Part shown: positions 20,125 to 30,736 of the stretch, piece after piece
Position numbering within the stretch: position 1 is the first letter of the stretch
Layout of the letters: each line of letters opens with the position of its first letter
DNA from: Didymodactylos carnosus
Taxonomy: Eukaryota > Rotifera > Eurotatoria > Philodinida > Philodinidae
Assembly: GCA_905250885.1 (NCBI GenBank)
Contig: CAJNOQ010001518.1
Coordinates: 1 to 30,736 of the forward strand
Length of the DNA stretch: 30,736 nt
Direction of reading: 5' to 3'
Notes under the pieces: model-generated
The model's database searches: none
Seen by the model: only the letters and a program-made list of their open reading frames with translations
Told to the model about the DNA's origin: nothing
Position numbers and translations under genes: made by a program

Positions 20125-22281
20125 TTAACCTGGTAATAAATACTGTGCTACAGTTCGATGAATAGGAAATGTCATTCCGTGTTGACAGATATCTGTTGGA
20201 TCGTCTAAGTGTAACGCCTAGAATTTAGAAAAACAATGATTAATATTGACATGATTATAGTAATTTACGCGGCGAGTAAGTCCCACACAGGTCCACTTAA
20301 TATTGCATAAGCATCCTGTTGGTAATAAATGACTATGAACGTAGAAAACGTCGAAAATTACCCAAAGAGTTTACTTATCCATTGCCCAAATCGTACGTCA
20401 ACTGAAGTCCGCACGCAACTCGGATGAAAGAGATACAATGAGAGTCTAGACGAACATTTATTCAAAAATAGAAATTGATCTTTTCCAATTTTTAGTAGTG
20501 GATAATATCTGACCTATCTTTTCTTATAAAAGTTGTTTCTCGTCTCTCCTGAAACATTAGAGAAACTCACCTCAATACTCACCTCTTTTCCTAAATTTCA
20601 CTAAAAAATTTCGATTTTTCAAGTGAATTAATTTTTTCTCAATTTGAAAGTATTTTAATTTAAAAACTAGAAGGCGCTATTTGAGATTAATGTGAAAACT
20701 GACGGTTTTAAGAGTTCCATGTTTTAGCTTTCTAATACCCATCTGAAGACTCAAGTCGGATTTATAGAAAACCACCTTGCAAACTTGAAGCACGTGTCCC
20801 TAATATTCAGCAGTTTGGAATTTTTCAGCATTAAATAACTGTGAAATTTTAATTTGCACTATCTCTAACTGAAGCTAAAAAGGTGAGCGTCAATGTAGAT
20901 TTCAAAACATTCGTCCATTCTTCGAACTAATAGTTTCCTATTCTCAGAGTGTCACGAGCAGCTGTACAAAATACCATCAAAGGAAAAGGATGTTTAACGA
21001 TTCAATACCTATCGTTTTTGTTACTTACCCACGAAAATGCACCACCATATCCATTTTGTTTCACGAATAACACCTTTTCCATTGCTCCTCGAACATCACC
21101 ACAGTTTGCCCATTGATCTCTGATAAATGTAAAATTCACTTTTGCTTCATCATCCCAATGTGATCCAGCTGTCCGAGTCAACAAACAGTAATCAATGAAT
21201 GTTATCCAACCACTTCCATATCCAACGCCTAATACTGGAGCTTGGAAATCACTAACCAACGGGTCTTTCAATTGAAATGTATGTCCAAGTCCTTCAAGAC
21301 CAATTAATATTTTTTCCTTTGGCACACCTTGTTGAACTAGATAATTGGCACTCCACTGTGTATTATACTGTCGTGCAGCCCCTTGTTCTACACTTTTTGG
21401 ATAGACAGGTGAGCTATAACCTGTTACTATGTCATAAATAGCTAAAAAAATGTCTTTTGTATTCGATTTGAAAATACTCCAGAATGTGGAACGTACAGTG
21501 ATAATCGTATGTCATCAAATGTATGAAATCAAGTAATCGACCAAGTGCAGTTATTTCATAACAATCGTCAATTGTCCCTTTTCCAGCACCAACAGCCGTT
21601 GTCAATAGAAAACTAGGTCCTGAATAAAAATAAAGTGATCAGAAAAGAATAAAATTCTAAGTTTGACACATACGTACGAATATCGGGATTTTTCTTAATA
21701 TTTGCTTTCAACTCGGAGATAAATTGCGTGTAATAAGATTTATATTCATAACAAGGATATTCCCAGTCAAAGTCTAAACCATCCAAGGTCTAATATTATA
21801 CAAAATAAGTAAAACGTGGTTCGAACTAAATATATTGTTTGTTAAAAATCTACCTCTTGTACTGATAAGTTCAGCAGTGAATCAATGAATGTCATACGAT
21901 TTTTTTCGTTGTTTATCATTTCTTTCCATTCACCATCATCACCGACCACTAAAGAAAATATTTGAGGTTCAAAAGTTAATATAGTCTTAGCATAACGAAT
22001 AGCCCACTTGATATCATTATTTTCAGATTTTTGTCTTTTTCACGTAATTGGCATACACTTTTTAATGCATTAGATCCATTATAAGTGTTTTTTGTTATAT
22101 AAACTTTGGAATCTTTTAGTGTAACTGCACCTATAAGAAGTATGTGTGTGCATATACCGATAGGAATTTGTTCAACTAGAACCACTGGCTGGTTAAAGTC
22201 ATAATAACAACCAAACATATACTCGGCATCGGTAACAAATAGAAAAATCAGTAATAAGGAAAGAGTCAGTGATGATAGCAT
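20125..22281 (-). CDS. Secreted GH18 chitinase, six exons
   Basis: Exons in transcription order are 22281-22008, 21948-21854, 21789-21678, 21619-21497, 21441-21029 and 20217-20125, giving 369 residues. GH18 enzymes cleave beta-1,4 GlcNAc chains by substrate-assisted catalysis. A signal peptide covers about residues 1-19. The catalytic motif DGLDFDWE is complete at 126-133, with E133 as the acid/base. Other family marks are TTAVGAGKGTID (167-178), LDFIHLMTYDYH (190-201), the VTGYSSPVYP loop, GVPKEKILIGLEGLGHTF, and the C-terminal GAFSWALHLDD with W339 in the position of the substrate-floor Trp. No chitin-binding module or linker is present, so this is a single-domain enzyme. Intron 1 uses a weak donor (A|GTGGGC), chosen because it restores KIMIS-MVGDDGEW across the second strand. 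It could also be a chitinase-like protein active on another glycan, though the active site looks functional. An acceptor-like TTTTTAG abuts the ATG. Confidence 0.93.
20218..21028 (-). other. Chitinase intron 5 (811 nt)
   Basis: This intron separates the exon ending at the active-site floor Trp (W339) from the last exon, which starts ALHLDDP. It has a GTAAGT donor and a TTCTAG acceptor. I see no coding sequence or repeat within it. Confidence 0.75.
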
Positions 22282-22296
22282 CTAAAAACAATAATA
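22282..22296 (-). promoter_or_regulatory. Splice acceptor abutting the chitinase start codon
   Basis: On the minus strand ATTATTGTTTTTAG is followed directly by ATG (22281-22279). The polypyrimidine-AG arrangement and zero spacing are typical of a trans-spliced leader site or the end of a 5' UTR intron. Confidence 0.5.
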
Positions 22297-22423
22297 CGAC
22301 AGAATTCTTATTTTTGTCCTGACTAAACAGGCCAAAGATCACATTGGACTTTGTCCATGCCAAACGTAATGTCTTTTTCAATCATCCCACGATGCAAATG
22401 TTATGTCGATGATTCTTTTAAAA

Positions 22424-22511
22424 CACAGGACTAGAGCCCTGCATTAGATGGACATGTCCATGGACGTCCATGGACAAAAAAAAATTGTCCATGCAGGTCT
22501 CTACACAGGAC
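22424..22511. mobile_element. Very short hAT-type MITE, 72 bp, with 8-bp target-site duplication
   Basis: The element spans 22432-22503. It starts TAGAGCCCTGCA and ends TGCAGGTCTCTA, inverted repeats matching at 11 of 12 positions. The exact 8-bp direct repeat CACAGGAC flanks it at 22424-22431 and 22504-22511. The inside is palindromic, with GGACATGTCC, two TCCATGGA words and an A-run of nine. The TAGAG ends and 8-bp duplication match those of the element at 11196, though the sequences further in differ. It lies about 150 bp upstream of the chitinase start codon. Confidence 0.88.
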
Positions 22512-22975
22512 ACGAAATAGTCCAAATTTTTAGACAACAGAGCTTCATTGTAAGCATCTTTACTCTTATACATCATCTTCCAATAGCCAACGAATCTTCA
22601 GTGATGTCTGAAACGTGTCAGTCGTTAAGCTATAGCTACCATCTATTTCTATTCAATTGGCAGTAATAAGATACTGTTCGCATTCGGACGAATTGTTTGG
22701 TTACAAGAATTTACGATAGCAAAAAACATAAAACAGGCATTAAATAAGCTGCTTCACCTACTGTGGTTGTTAAAAATAAATTCAGTACTCGTTCTCTTTG
22801 CCAAAAGAATATTTTCTAACTGACTTACGGAATGGCTCTGTGAAAGTGTGGTTTAATATAAAATATTTTTTCCGATATGTAATATCGACACACTTTTACC
22901 GCAATTTTCTCAGAAATGTGCCGCAGTTAACTTCGTATAGAAGTAAATAATTTCTCGTGAATTATAATGCAATAT

Positions 22976-23117
22976 ACGTGTGCGTGGGTCAAGATACACT
23001 AGGATTGAAAGTTAGGTCTAAGTCACTAGTGTCATTACGAGTTTCCGTTAATTGTGGCAACATAGGCCTACACTAGCTCTCAGTCCTAGCGTATCTTGAA
23101 CTCAAACGTACGCACGT
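22976..23117. repeat. Imperfect inverted repeat in the chitinase/FEZ intergenic region
   Basis: A 26-nt arm at 22990-23015 (CAAGATACACTAGG...) is the reverse complement of 23073-23098 at 22 of 26 positions, and all four differences are transitions. Outer GTGTGCG (from 22978) and CGCACGT (near 23111) extend the symmetry. The spacer is 57 nt. It could be a worn foldback element, a structured RNA or a symmetrical control region. No target-site duplication is clear. Confidence 0.65.
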
Positions 23118-23488
23118 GTCATATGAAACGAGTTGTTCTGTCTTGTTTTACGCTTTGAACCAATTGGAGCAAAATTTTCCAATTATGATTCAAGAGGCCA
23201 TTGACAGTAATTTCCTTCCTTTGTATAACTACCTCAAAATAGATTCTGCATAAAATAAAGCACAGTTATAATAATCTTTTCTTGAAATCTTAACAATTAT
23301 CATATGATAAGAGTTAAAGACAATAGAATTTAATTAATAGTAGATTCTATGATCCATTCATCTTCAGGAGAACGACAAGAAAAAAGAAAGGAGAGAAGTA
23401 AAGAACGAAGAAATAAAATTTATTCATCACAACATTTTAATTTCATGTTAGTATTGACTTTAAAGACTACATTTGAGATTTAACTGCA

Positions 23489-26400
23489 ATGTCAGCAGTT
23501 ACAGTTGCCGAAAATCTGATATCCTACGATAATCCTTGCGCACCGCTGGCGAAGTTTTCAACAGACGAAGGAAACGATTTTATTGAAGTGTCAGATGATG
23601 AATTGGAACATGATAAAACACAACAATCCTTTGGTAAATTATTTACTATCTATTTGACTGGTACAGCAATGGCTTATATTTTAGGAGAACATTTGTTCAA
23701 ATCATTATCACTGGAAGATCTCGTTAAATCATTCGATGATACAATCAATTGTTGTTTTCCAGGTGAATTGGATGAAAATAATATCTCTTATCATAAAATA
23801 ATCGATGATATAGATATCAAACCACTCAAGCAAGATCTTACTGCTACACCAAGGTAAATGTTGATAATAAAAGCGTTTAATGTTCTTGGAAAAACGTTAT
23901 GTTTTTGTTTATTTTAGTATGTGGTCAGAATTAATTGAAAGTTTACGTCATTCTTTATTGAGCGATTTAAAACTGCCACATATAGCAAAAAACTGTCAAT
24001 CAGCAATGAATACAATAAACCAATTTGTAAGAAAAATTCGTTAAAAAAACGACCAAAATTATTCTGTTCATATGTTTTTACCTTATTTAGACACTTGAGA
24101 AAGAAATACATAGTATCGATGATGTTGAAGAAGATGAATTACGAGAACAACTTGATATGCATTCAGTTATTGTCTCAAATATTAATAATTTTGAACCATT
24201 TCTAACTGCTGAACAGGTTATTAGTGAAATTGATTTTATATTACAGGTAAATCAAAGAAGAAAAACGAATTTTCTTTGATCGATGAAATTATTAAAATGT
24301 TGTTGCTGTTACTTTTTCTGCAGGAAAGTTGCACGGATATGACGCCTGATTCCGGCTTTTCTGATGACAATAGTGATATGTTGGACTTACGTACACGTGT
24401 TCATCATTTACCGAGTGGCAATAATCTCGATTTAGGTAAACTGATTTATATGTTTTCATTGCTCTTACTTACTTTTAGGTTTAAAAATATTTAAAATGTC
24501 TTGTCTTTTATATTTAGATTTAAAAACTCAGTCTATTTTTTCACTCAATGAAATATATGAAGAACTCGAAGCATCTGTTAAAGAACTATCTGAAACACTT
24601 GTTCAAGTAAAGCTTGTTTAAACTATTTTTTTAATTTTTATTTAATTTGAATTTTTTATTATTATTAATAGCAATTAGCTTATCGAGATGAATTAGAATT
24701 TGAGAAAGAGACAAAAAATACATTTATTTCACTTATACTCAGTATTCAGGTATGTATAAATATACAAAATCTGAACGAAGATGCCTTCATGAATATGTTT
24801 TTGTTGTTTTTTCTAGAATAAACGACGACAACATCAAGTAGATAAAAGGCATAAACGACGTTCTGTAGGAGAAAAGGCTGAATTTGGAATGGTACGTGTA
24901 TGATGTCTTGTTTTTCTCTTTATGCATGCAGTGTAGATTTCGTCTGAAAGTATGAAATTTTATATCCGTTATGTTTGACTTAGCAGTGCATGTCCTCTCT
25001 CGTTTTACGAATGTTTACCGTTTCTTGATTCTTTTAATCTGTTGAATGTTGTTGATATAAGTTTTATTTACAAACGACGAGTACTTGAAGAATTACTGTA
25101 ATGGAGAAAGATTTTGGTAAGTCGACTAAGTGAAACGACAGTTATAGAAAGTTAACACGCTCAAAACATTTTGAGGAAGACGGTATTTGCGTATTTTATA
25201 CAACATAGAAAACGACTGCAATGAATTTACAGACGACTATTGATTAATTAATTTCTTATTCCTACACATCATACACTACATCAGTGTGGAAGTTAGTGAT
25301 TAATTATATTATCAAAGAATGTATACTTTTACTCTATATTCGTTATAAAAATACTAAATAACGTTTACACTATTAATAGATATTGCACGGTAGTGACAAC
25401 CGAACCTGCTGAATGGAAGTTTTTCGCTCGAACTTTCATAGTATGTTACAGCAATAGATTTAAAATATTTCTAAACATTTTTTAATACTTCCTTCCACAG
25501 TTATAAAGGTGTAATAAAGACCTTAAACAATCTATCGCTGTGCAAATTTTTTTTTGTTTACACTACAATTGCCAGGGTAGATCAGTAATTGATATTTTCA
25601 ACATAAACAGTCAAAGCCGTGTATACAAGAGCTTGTGCACGCTCGATTCTCATACATATAAGAAAGTATACAAGTAAAAGTTAGTATAAAGTGTGTTTTG
25701 AGCTATCTTTTGATATCTTCTGAATAAGGAAATCGAATACGATTTGATCGGCACTTATAGTAGACATTTTGGTCTACTAAAAGCTATGACTGCGACCTCT
25801 ATATAGACCTTCTATAGGATCAGATAGGTGCCTTTAAATGAAGACGGATTCATATCTTACATCGATTTCTTGCGCGTTATCTTGAAGATTTCGAATTGTG
25901 TATCAGTGACATTCTTCTCCTGGACAACACTTGTCGATTCTTAGTATTGTCGTGTAGTTTAAGAGTCTCTATATCATCTTGAGAGCCTTGTTTCCGAAAC
26001 TTAATCTTTGATAGACAACCCCATGCTATATCTTGAATGAAAGTACGTTACGGGATACCACTTAGTAACATGTGTCGACTTTGTGTGATATATGCGCGCA
26101 CATATGTAGGATAAAAATCTCGTTTTTCCTGACGATATCATGACTTTTCATACAAAGTTTGAGAAGCCAAACTATATTTTGAAAATTGGAGCTATATTTG
26201 ATTCGAAAGCGGCAGAGCATGATCCCATACATTTTAATTGATGGCTTTTGGGTGCTGCAGAATGTATCAATAACGTAGAAATATGAGAAATATTCAAAAA
26301 ATAGTAATGATTAATGTTTTGAGGGGAATAAATAAAAAGTGAAGTAGAGTGAAATTAATACGTATTTGGTTTAACGACATATCATATATTCATTCACTAT

Positions 26401-29097
26401 GTTTGAGCCTTCTTATGTATTCTATAATATAAGAATTATTACTGCTATGTATTTTGTTTTTTAATGAGATATTTTTCGTTAGATACGGTTTTCTGAATCG
26501 ATATGTTAGAAGTTATTCATTTTGTCAATTCTGATTTAGATCATAGAAGAAAGAAAATTGGTATATATATATATATATTCCTAAAAAGCCCTTTTCGAAT
26601 TTAGAAACCTTTCTATAAAATTAACTCTTTCTATTCTATTTTTGTGACGGAAAAATAGCATGCAACGCCATATAATTGGCACAGAAAATTTCTTGTCTTT
26701 GTAGTATATAGGATGTTCATATAATGTAATCAAAGATAAAGCAATAGAAGAATTTTTTTTTTTTTTTGTAATACAAAACAGATAATGATATACACTCTAT
26801 ATATAGGAAAATGTGTTATTAGTGTTCGCTATCTTCGGTTTGTGTAATGGGAATTGAGAAATTAGACTCAGCATAAACTGCGTTTAGACTAAAATTTATT
26901 TTATAGAATAATATTCAGCTAGCTGTCTGGTTTAAATTAAATTATGAATACTTGACATTGAATGAAAGAGAAGATAAAATAAATAAATAAATACAATTAC
27001 ATTTTAGCTTGGGCGATAATGCTAAGAAAAAGAGAAAAAGAGTTTTTGAAGTAGAGAGAGAAAGAAAGAAAATGCCCTGAGCATGAATAAAAATAAAACT
27101 GACTATAAGTTGATGTTCAAACTCTACACATCCGGGAGACTATGAATAGATGATAATTGCCGGAAAATATAAAAGGAAATAAACAGAAATTTATACACTT
27201 TTGAAAGATATCATCAATAAGATGAAAGTGAACAGTAGTAGTTTATATATATAAATTGATTTTGGATACTTGTGGATAAAAACTGAGAATGGTTAGAAGT
27301 TGATTGAGTTATTTCAATTTCAGGAATTAAAAAATTGAGCTATCTTATAGAGAATTAGATAAATCTTAAAATAATGAGTAACATTATCAGTATATATTGA
27401 TATTTTCCTACACAATGAATACATAGATAATAAACAGAAGTACTTCTATCTAAGAATGATGTGTGATCTAATAAAATTTGATTAGAAATATGGTATTTGT
27501 TGAGAGAGAAAACAGAAGTTGCTGAGAAAAGTCTAATAAAAAACTTTACTTATACACTTTCGTTAGAATTTTTTTGAAAGCTCACAGACGCTGTCTAAAA
27601 TTCTCACAGCACGTTCTTATGATACGACAGTAGAATTAAAAATTTATCAATTGTATTTGAAGAACGCTCCTACGTAAAAGACTAAATCATGTGTCAAGCG
27701 ACGTTTGAGCATTTGTTGTACCCAAAGAAAAGACTTGTGTATGGAGACGGAGTACTGAAGTATCTAAAGCTTGTCGGTAAAAAGCTCTTTCACCTAAAAC
27801 TGGAGATCATCGAACGTATTTTACATGAAATGACTTAAGAAACTAATTACCCATATGATAATTAATCTCTTCACACAATAAGATAGATACAGAAATAAGT
27901 GCAGGATTAAGTGCTTTTGAGTTTCAAAACAACTAATAATTAAAGGAGTTCTTAATTATTTGTTAAGGTTCTTTTGCTTAAAAATGACAATTTTTGTTAA
28001 TGATATCAGTTTTGAGAAAAGCTCATGTTCACATAATCTAGAATGGGTGTATTTTCCGAATTTTTCTTCCAGTTAGTTGATATGTTCGGCAACTATCTAC
28101 AAACAGCAAAAATCTTTCGAGTTTGTTGTTATATCAATAACTTTTTATATTGTTAAATAACGCATAACATACATGCGCTTTCTGTCACATTTTATCAAAT
28201 ATGTCGGTTTACTTTCAAAATTAACAACGATTCTTTCTTATTTCTAAAATTCAGTGATAATTGTTTGTAATAGATTGACAACAGTATTATGCGTTCGTTT
28301 AGATTTTGCGTCGATCTCGCTCCGTTCTTCAGCCTATATCTACTAGTTGGAATGATTATTTTCATAAGTCACAGGTATCTCTTTTTTATCCTACTTAACG
28401 TCGTTTCTATTCTAAGATTCTATTGTATGTTCTCTTGTTCGGTGTCAATACGCGACTTACATGATCGACTCTTCGAATAATTATTTATTTACGCTATCAC
28501 AATCCTATATTTATTCGATTACTTTTTGTACATGTCGTGTTTTATCGTGCATTTAGTTTTTGTTTCAGAAGTCGTTGTTCTATGTGTGGTCTTGTGTATG
28601 TAACTAATTATACTTATTATTTTATGTAGTCTCGTCAGAATCACGCTCAAAAATACAAACTACAGCTGTTACACTGAGTTTCTTTGACAATAATAGATAT
28701 TTTATCTCAAAAAGAAACTGAGATTTATCTTTTTTGTGTGCAGTTGTGTGACGATAATAAGCCTTTTTCATAGTCGCTTCACAATCTATAATCATTTCTA
28801 CCTATTTTTTAGTATCTGACAACTGTAATTCCATTTGATCGTGATCAAACATCGCTCTCTGTCGAACATCTACAAAGTATAAACAAAAGTATGAAATATT
28901 AGATCAGTAACATGTTCCGTTGAATTAAAGTAAAAAATCTTTTATTATTTTTTATCTTTAGTTTTATATGCAATCAATGACGACAGTCCACAAGTTCCCG
29001 AATTACTAACAAATTATATTTTAAAAGGTTTGTAAAATTGCTCTCTTATTTATGTATTCTATACAATTTTATTATTTTAGTTTTTTGTCCATACTAA
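23489..29097 (+). CDS. unc-76/FEZ: FEZ/UNC-76 family kinesin adaptor, ten exons
   Basis: Exons are 23489-23853, 23918-24026, 24091-24246, 24324-24435, 24518-24606, 24672-24749, 24817-24891, 28813-28888, 28962-29027 and 29081-29097, giving 380 residues (human FEZ1 is 392). FEZ proteins link cargo to kinesin-1, and worm UNC-76 is needed for axon bundling and outgrowth. The N-terminal part is acidic (EGNDFIEVSDDELEHD), followed by a Ser/Asp motif PDSGFSDDNSD (218-228). The conserved core begins NEIYEELEASVKELSETLVQ and QLAYRDELEFEKETKNTFIS, a coiled coil at about 258-303. A basic stretch follows (KRRQHQVDKRHKRR, 305-318). The C-terminal block has YLTTVIPFD (329-337), then VPELLTNYILK, and ends VFCPY, matching the FEZ1 end VLCPT. 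Ending in a 17-nt exon, the model keeps frame at every junction. Exon 1 is the least conserved part. Confidence 0.94.
24892..28812 (+). other. FEZ intron 7 (3.9 kb)
   Basis: The donor is GTACGT and the acceptor CTATTTTTTAG. All other introns of the gene are under 90 nt. It separates the basic linker from the conserved YLTTVIPF block. I found no nested exon or RNA gene. The open frame at 28289-28480 is not gene-like. It holds a short TA microsatellite near 26560-26577, a T-run near 26753-26767 and a purine-rich stretch near 27025-27070. No target-duplicated element is evident. Confidence 0.75.
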
Positions 29098-30736
29098 AAT
29101 ATATTCTCGTATTTATAATATAATGACAATATAAAACAATTGTACGTGTATATGTATGTATGTATTGCTTTTGTGCTTGTATTTCATTTATATTACTACT
29201 TTGCGCAAAAAAAGCAATTCACTTTACTAATGAAATTATCATTTGTTTTTTGTTTGTATATCATTGTTTTTGTGCAATTTTTTCTTCAGTCACTTTATTG
29301 TTAGACTTTTTAACATTATTGTGTGTTGTTGTTTTTGTATTGTATCTTTATTTAATGTCAGTTAGATGAATTTTATTGAGATTCATCACTTTTAAACTTT
29401 TTTTTAACTTCTTGCTATGAACTACCTATTTTTTTTGTAGTCATGACTAGATATTATTCAGATAATTTGAAGTGACAATTCAATAATTATATTAGTTTTT
29501 ATCATATAGAGGAGTCGATCATGGTAGAATTAGAAAATTAGGCTTCATTTTTAAAACATAAATGTATTTATAGTCAACACAATGAGATCCTGTTTTTGTT
29601 TGCCTTCTTTACATACGATACTCTTAGCGGATAACAGTTGATACAAGCTTCTTTTCTCCTGCTTAGTCAATGCAAATCAAAGATATATAGAACTGACACA
29701 CGTCGTGCTAGTATATATTCATCTTGTTTATGTGCAAAATTGATTGCTATTTTATGCCATTTCTCGCAAAACATTTCTAGTCGTATGGTATCAATCACTT
29801 TTTTTTTTACGCTTTTTATATATATAATTTAAATTTTTAACGTGTAGCTTTTGCGTGGTTATTCAGTCTTATAATCTTTGTAACTTCAGAATTTGTTTTT
29901 CTGTTACTAGTAAATATCGATTAATCTCATTCTTTAATAATTAACTCGTTTCTTCTCTTCAATTCATCCAATTCTACAAAAATTCAAGAATTGATCAATG
30001 GTAATGTTATGAAACGAATTTAATCGTTTACTTTTTACTATATCGATAAAATTGAGATGATTCAAAAACACAATAATGTTGACGCTAATGGTTTACAGTC
30101 TGCTAACTTTAACTCTCCTAAAACTTATTAAAGTTTACGTCAAACATGCACTACTCTAGAGAAAAGAGACTTCATTACTAGACACACTTTTCTAATAACT
30201 TTATATTAACCGATTTCATATTTCAAGAATGGATAAAAATATGTTACGTATCAGACATTTAGTTTTAAACAAAACATTTAAATGAAATAGATAAGAAGCT
30301 AGTTCAATCTATAGGAGACTGACTTTTTAGTAAAGTGAGTAACTTTTTACTGCATTATGGTATGTGCTTTGTTTGAACTTAGTAGCTTGCTTTGTATATT
30401 CATTTTTCTGTAGCGTGTTTGAAAAGAATATTTAATGTTCTGTGTGAATATTACAGTTTTTGAGAAGTTGAATAATTAGATTGAAATAAACTGGGTGAAA
30501 TCAGACTGGATACAAGAAAATCATCTGTTTACACTAATTGCTCATATCAAACTCTTGAGATGAAACAAACAAAATAATTCTTTCAGCGGATTTTATATCC
30601 TGTAAAGCTCATATTTGATCAATGGATAACGCCATAATGTTCGAAGTAAGGCTTGATAATAATCGTTTGCTTGCACATTACTCGTGAGTGATTTATCGAG
30701 AAGATCAACTACGGAGTATAGGAGAAGAATGGTTAA
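29098..30736. other. Region downstream of FEZ, no gene recognised
   Basis: The first part is the FEZ 3' UTR. I see no AATAAA close to the stop codon, so the cleavage site is not placed. The open frames at 29160-29369 and 29638-29832 are T-rich hydrophobic translations without family resemblance. No repeat or element stands out up to the end of the window. Confidence 0.5.

Larger units (their letters stand above)
22284..23488. other. Divergent intergenic region between chitinase (-) and FEZ (+)
   Basis: This 1.2-kb stretch must contain both promoters. It holds a 72-bp MITE (22432-22503) and an imperfect palindrome (22976-23117). The open frames at 22199-22381 (-) and 22448-22666 (+) are not credible genes, and the latter starts inside the MITE. 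The FEZ start at 23489 is preceded by an in-frame TGA at 23474-23476. Confidence 0.6.

Noticed and set aside
21976..22040. Apparent one-base frameshift in chitinase exon 1, with a second frame reading WAIRYAKTILTFEPQ
   Set aside because: A 59-nt intron (22007-21949) with a GTGGGC donor and TTTCTTTAG acceptor keeps frame and matches the GH18 fold better than reading through.
13774..22281. Chitinase and sphingomyelinase as an operon
   Set aside because: Both are on the minus strand and both have acceptor-like sites before their ATG, but the 1.2-kb gap is larger than usual operon spacing and each appears to have its own poly(A) signals.
22448..22666. 72-codon plus-strand open frame starting MDMSMDVHG
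   Set aside because: The start lies inside the 72-bp MITE palindromes, and the rest has no protein resemblance.
28289..28480. 63-codon hydrophobic open frame in FEZ intron 7 as a small membrane protein
   Set aside because: T-rich AT-biased DNA readily gives such frames; no start context, signal or family supports it.
1..30736. tRNA, rRNA or CRISPR features
   Set aside because: No cloverleaf B-box with matching A-box, no rRNA-like stretch and no regularly spaced direct repeats were seen in either orientation.

Overview
The window is animal nuclear DNA. It is AT-rich and has short spliced exons, many introns of about 55-75 nt with GT...AG borders, and four genes from families with well-known animal members (CLIC, acid sphingomyelinase, GH18 chitinase, FEZ/UNC-76). 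The compact introns, the chitinase, and splice acceptors placed just before two start codons would fit a small invertebrate such as a rotifer. The phylum is an inference, not something the sequence proves. There are no prokaryotic operons, no tRNA or rRNA genes and no CRISPR array that I can see.

Layout: 1-3623 holds no recognised gene but has a striking cluster of AAGYRCTT palindromes. 3624-6007 (+) is a five-exon CLIC gene. 6008-8368 is intergenic and contains a decayed foldback element. 8369-10400 (+) is an unrecognised Ser/Asn/Gln-rich gene whose last part changes reading frame. 10401-13773 separates two convergent genes and holds a possible gene relic, a 199-bp hAT-type MITE and a 230-bp piggyBac-type MITE. 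13774-18927 (-) is a twelve-exon acid sphingomyelinase gene. 20125-22281 (-) is a six-exon GH18 chitinase gene. 22282-23488 is the divergent intergenic region, with a 72-bp hAT-type MITE and an imperfect palindrome. 23489-29097 (+) is a ten-exon FEZ/UNC-76 gene with a 3.9-kb seventh intron. 29098-30736 shows nothing I can call.

The genes do not form a pathway. The sphingomyelinase and chitinase are both secretory-route hydrolases lying head to tail on the minus strand. CLIC and FEZ are intracellular animal proteins. The exon models were built by hand from splice sites, frame continuity and protein family resemblance. The three hydrolase or adaptor models (SMPD1, chitinase, FEZ) keep frame through every junction.

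The best candidates for something undescribed are three very short non-autonomous DNA transposons with clean target-site signatures, a CLIC protein whose redox motif is rearranged, and the palindrome cluster near the left edge. I found no complete new multi-gene system.
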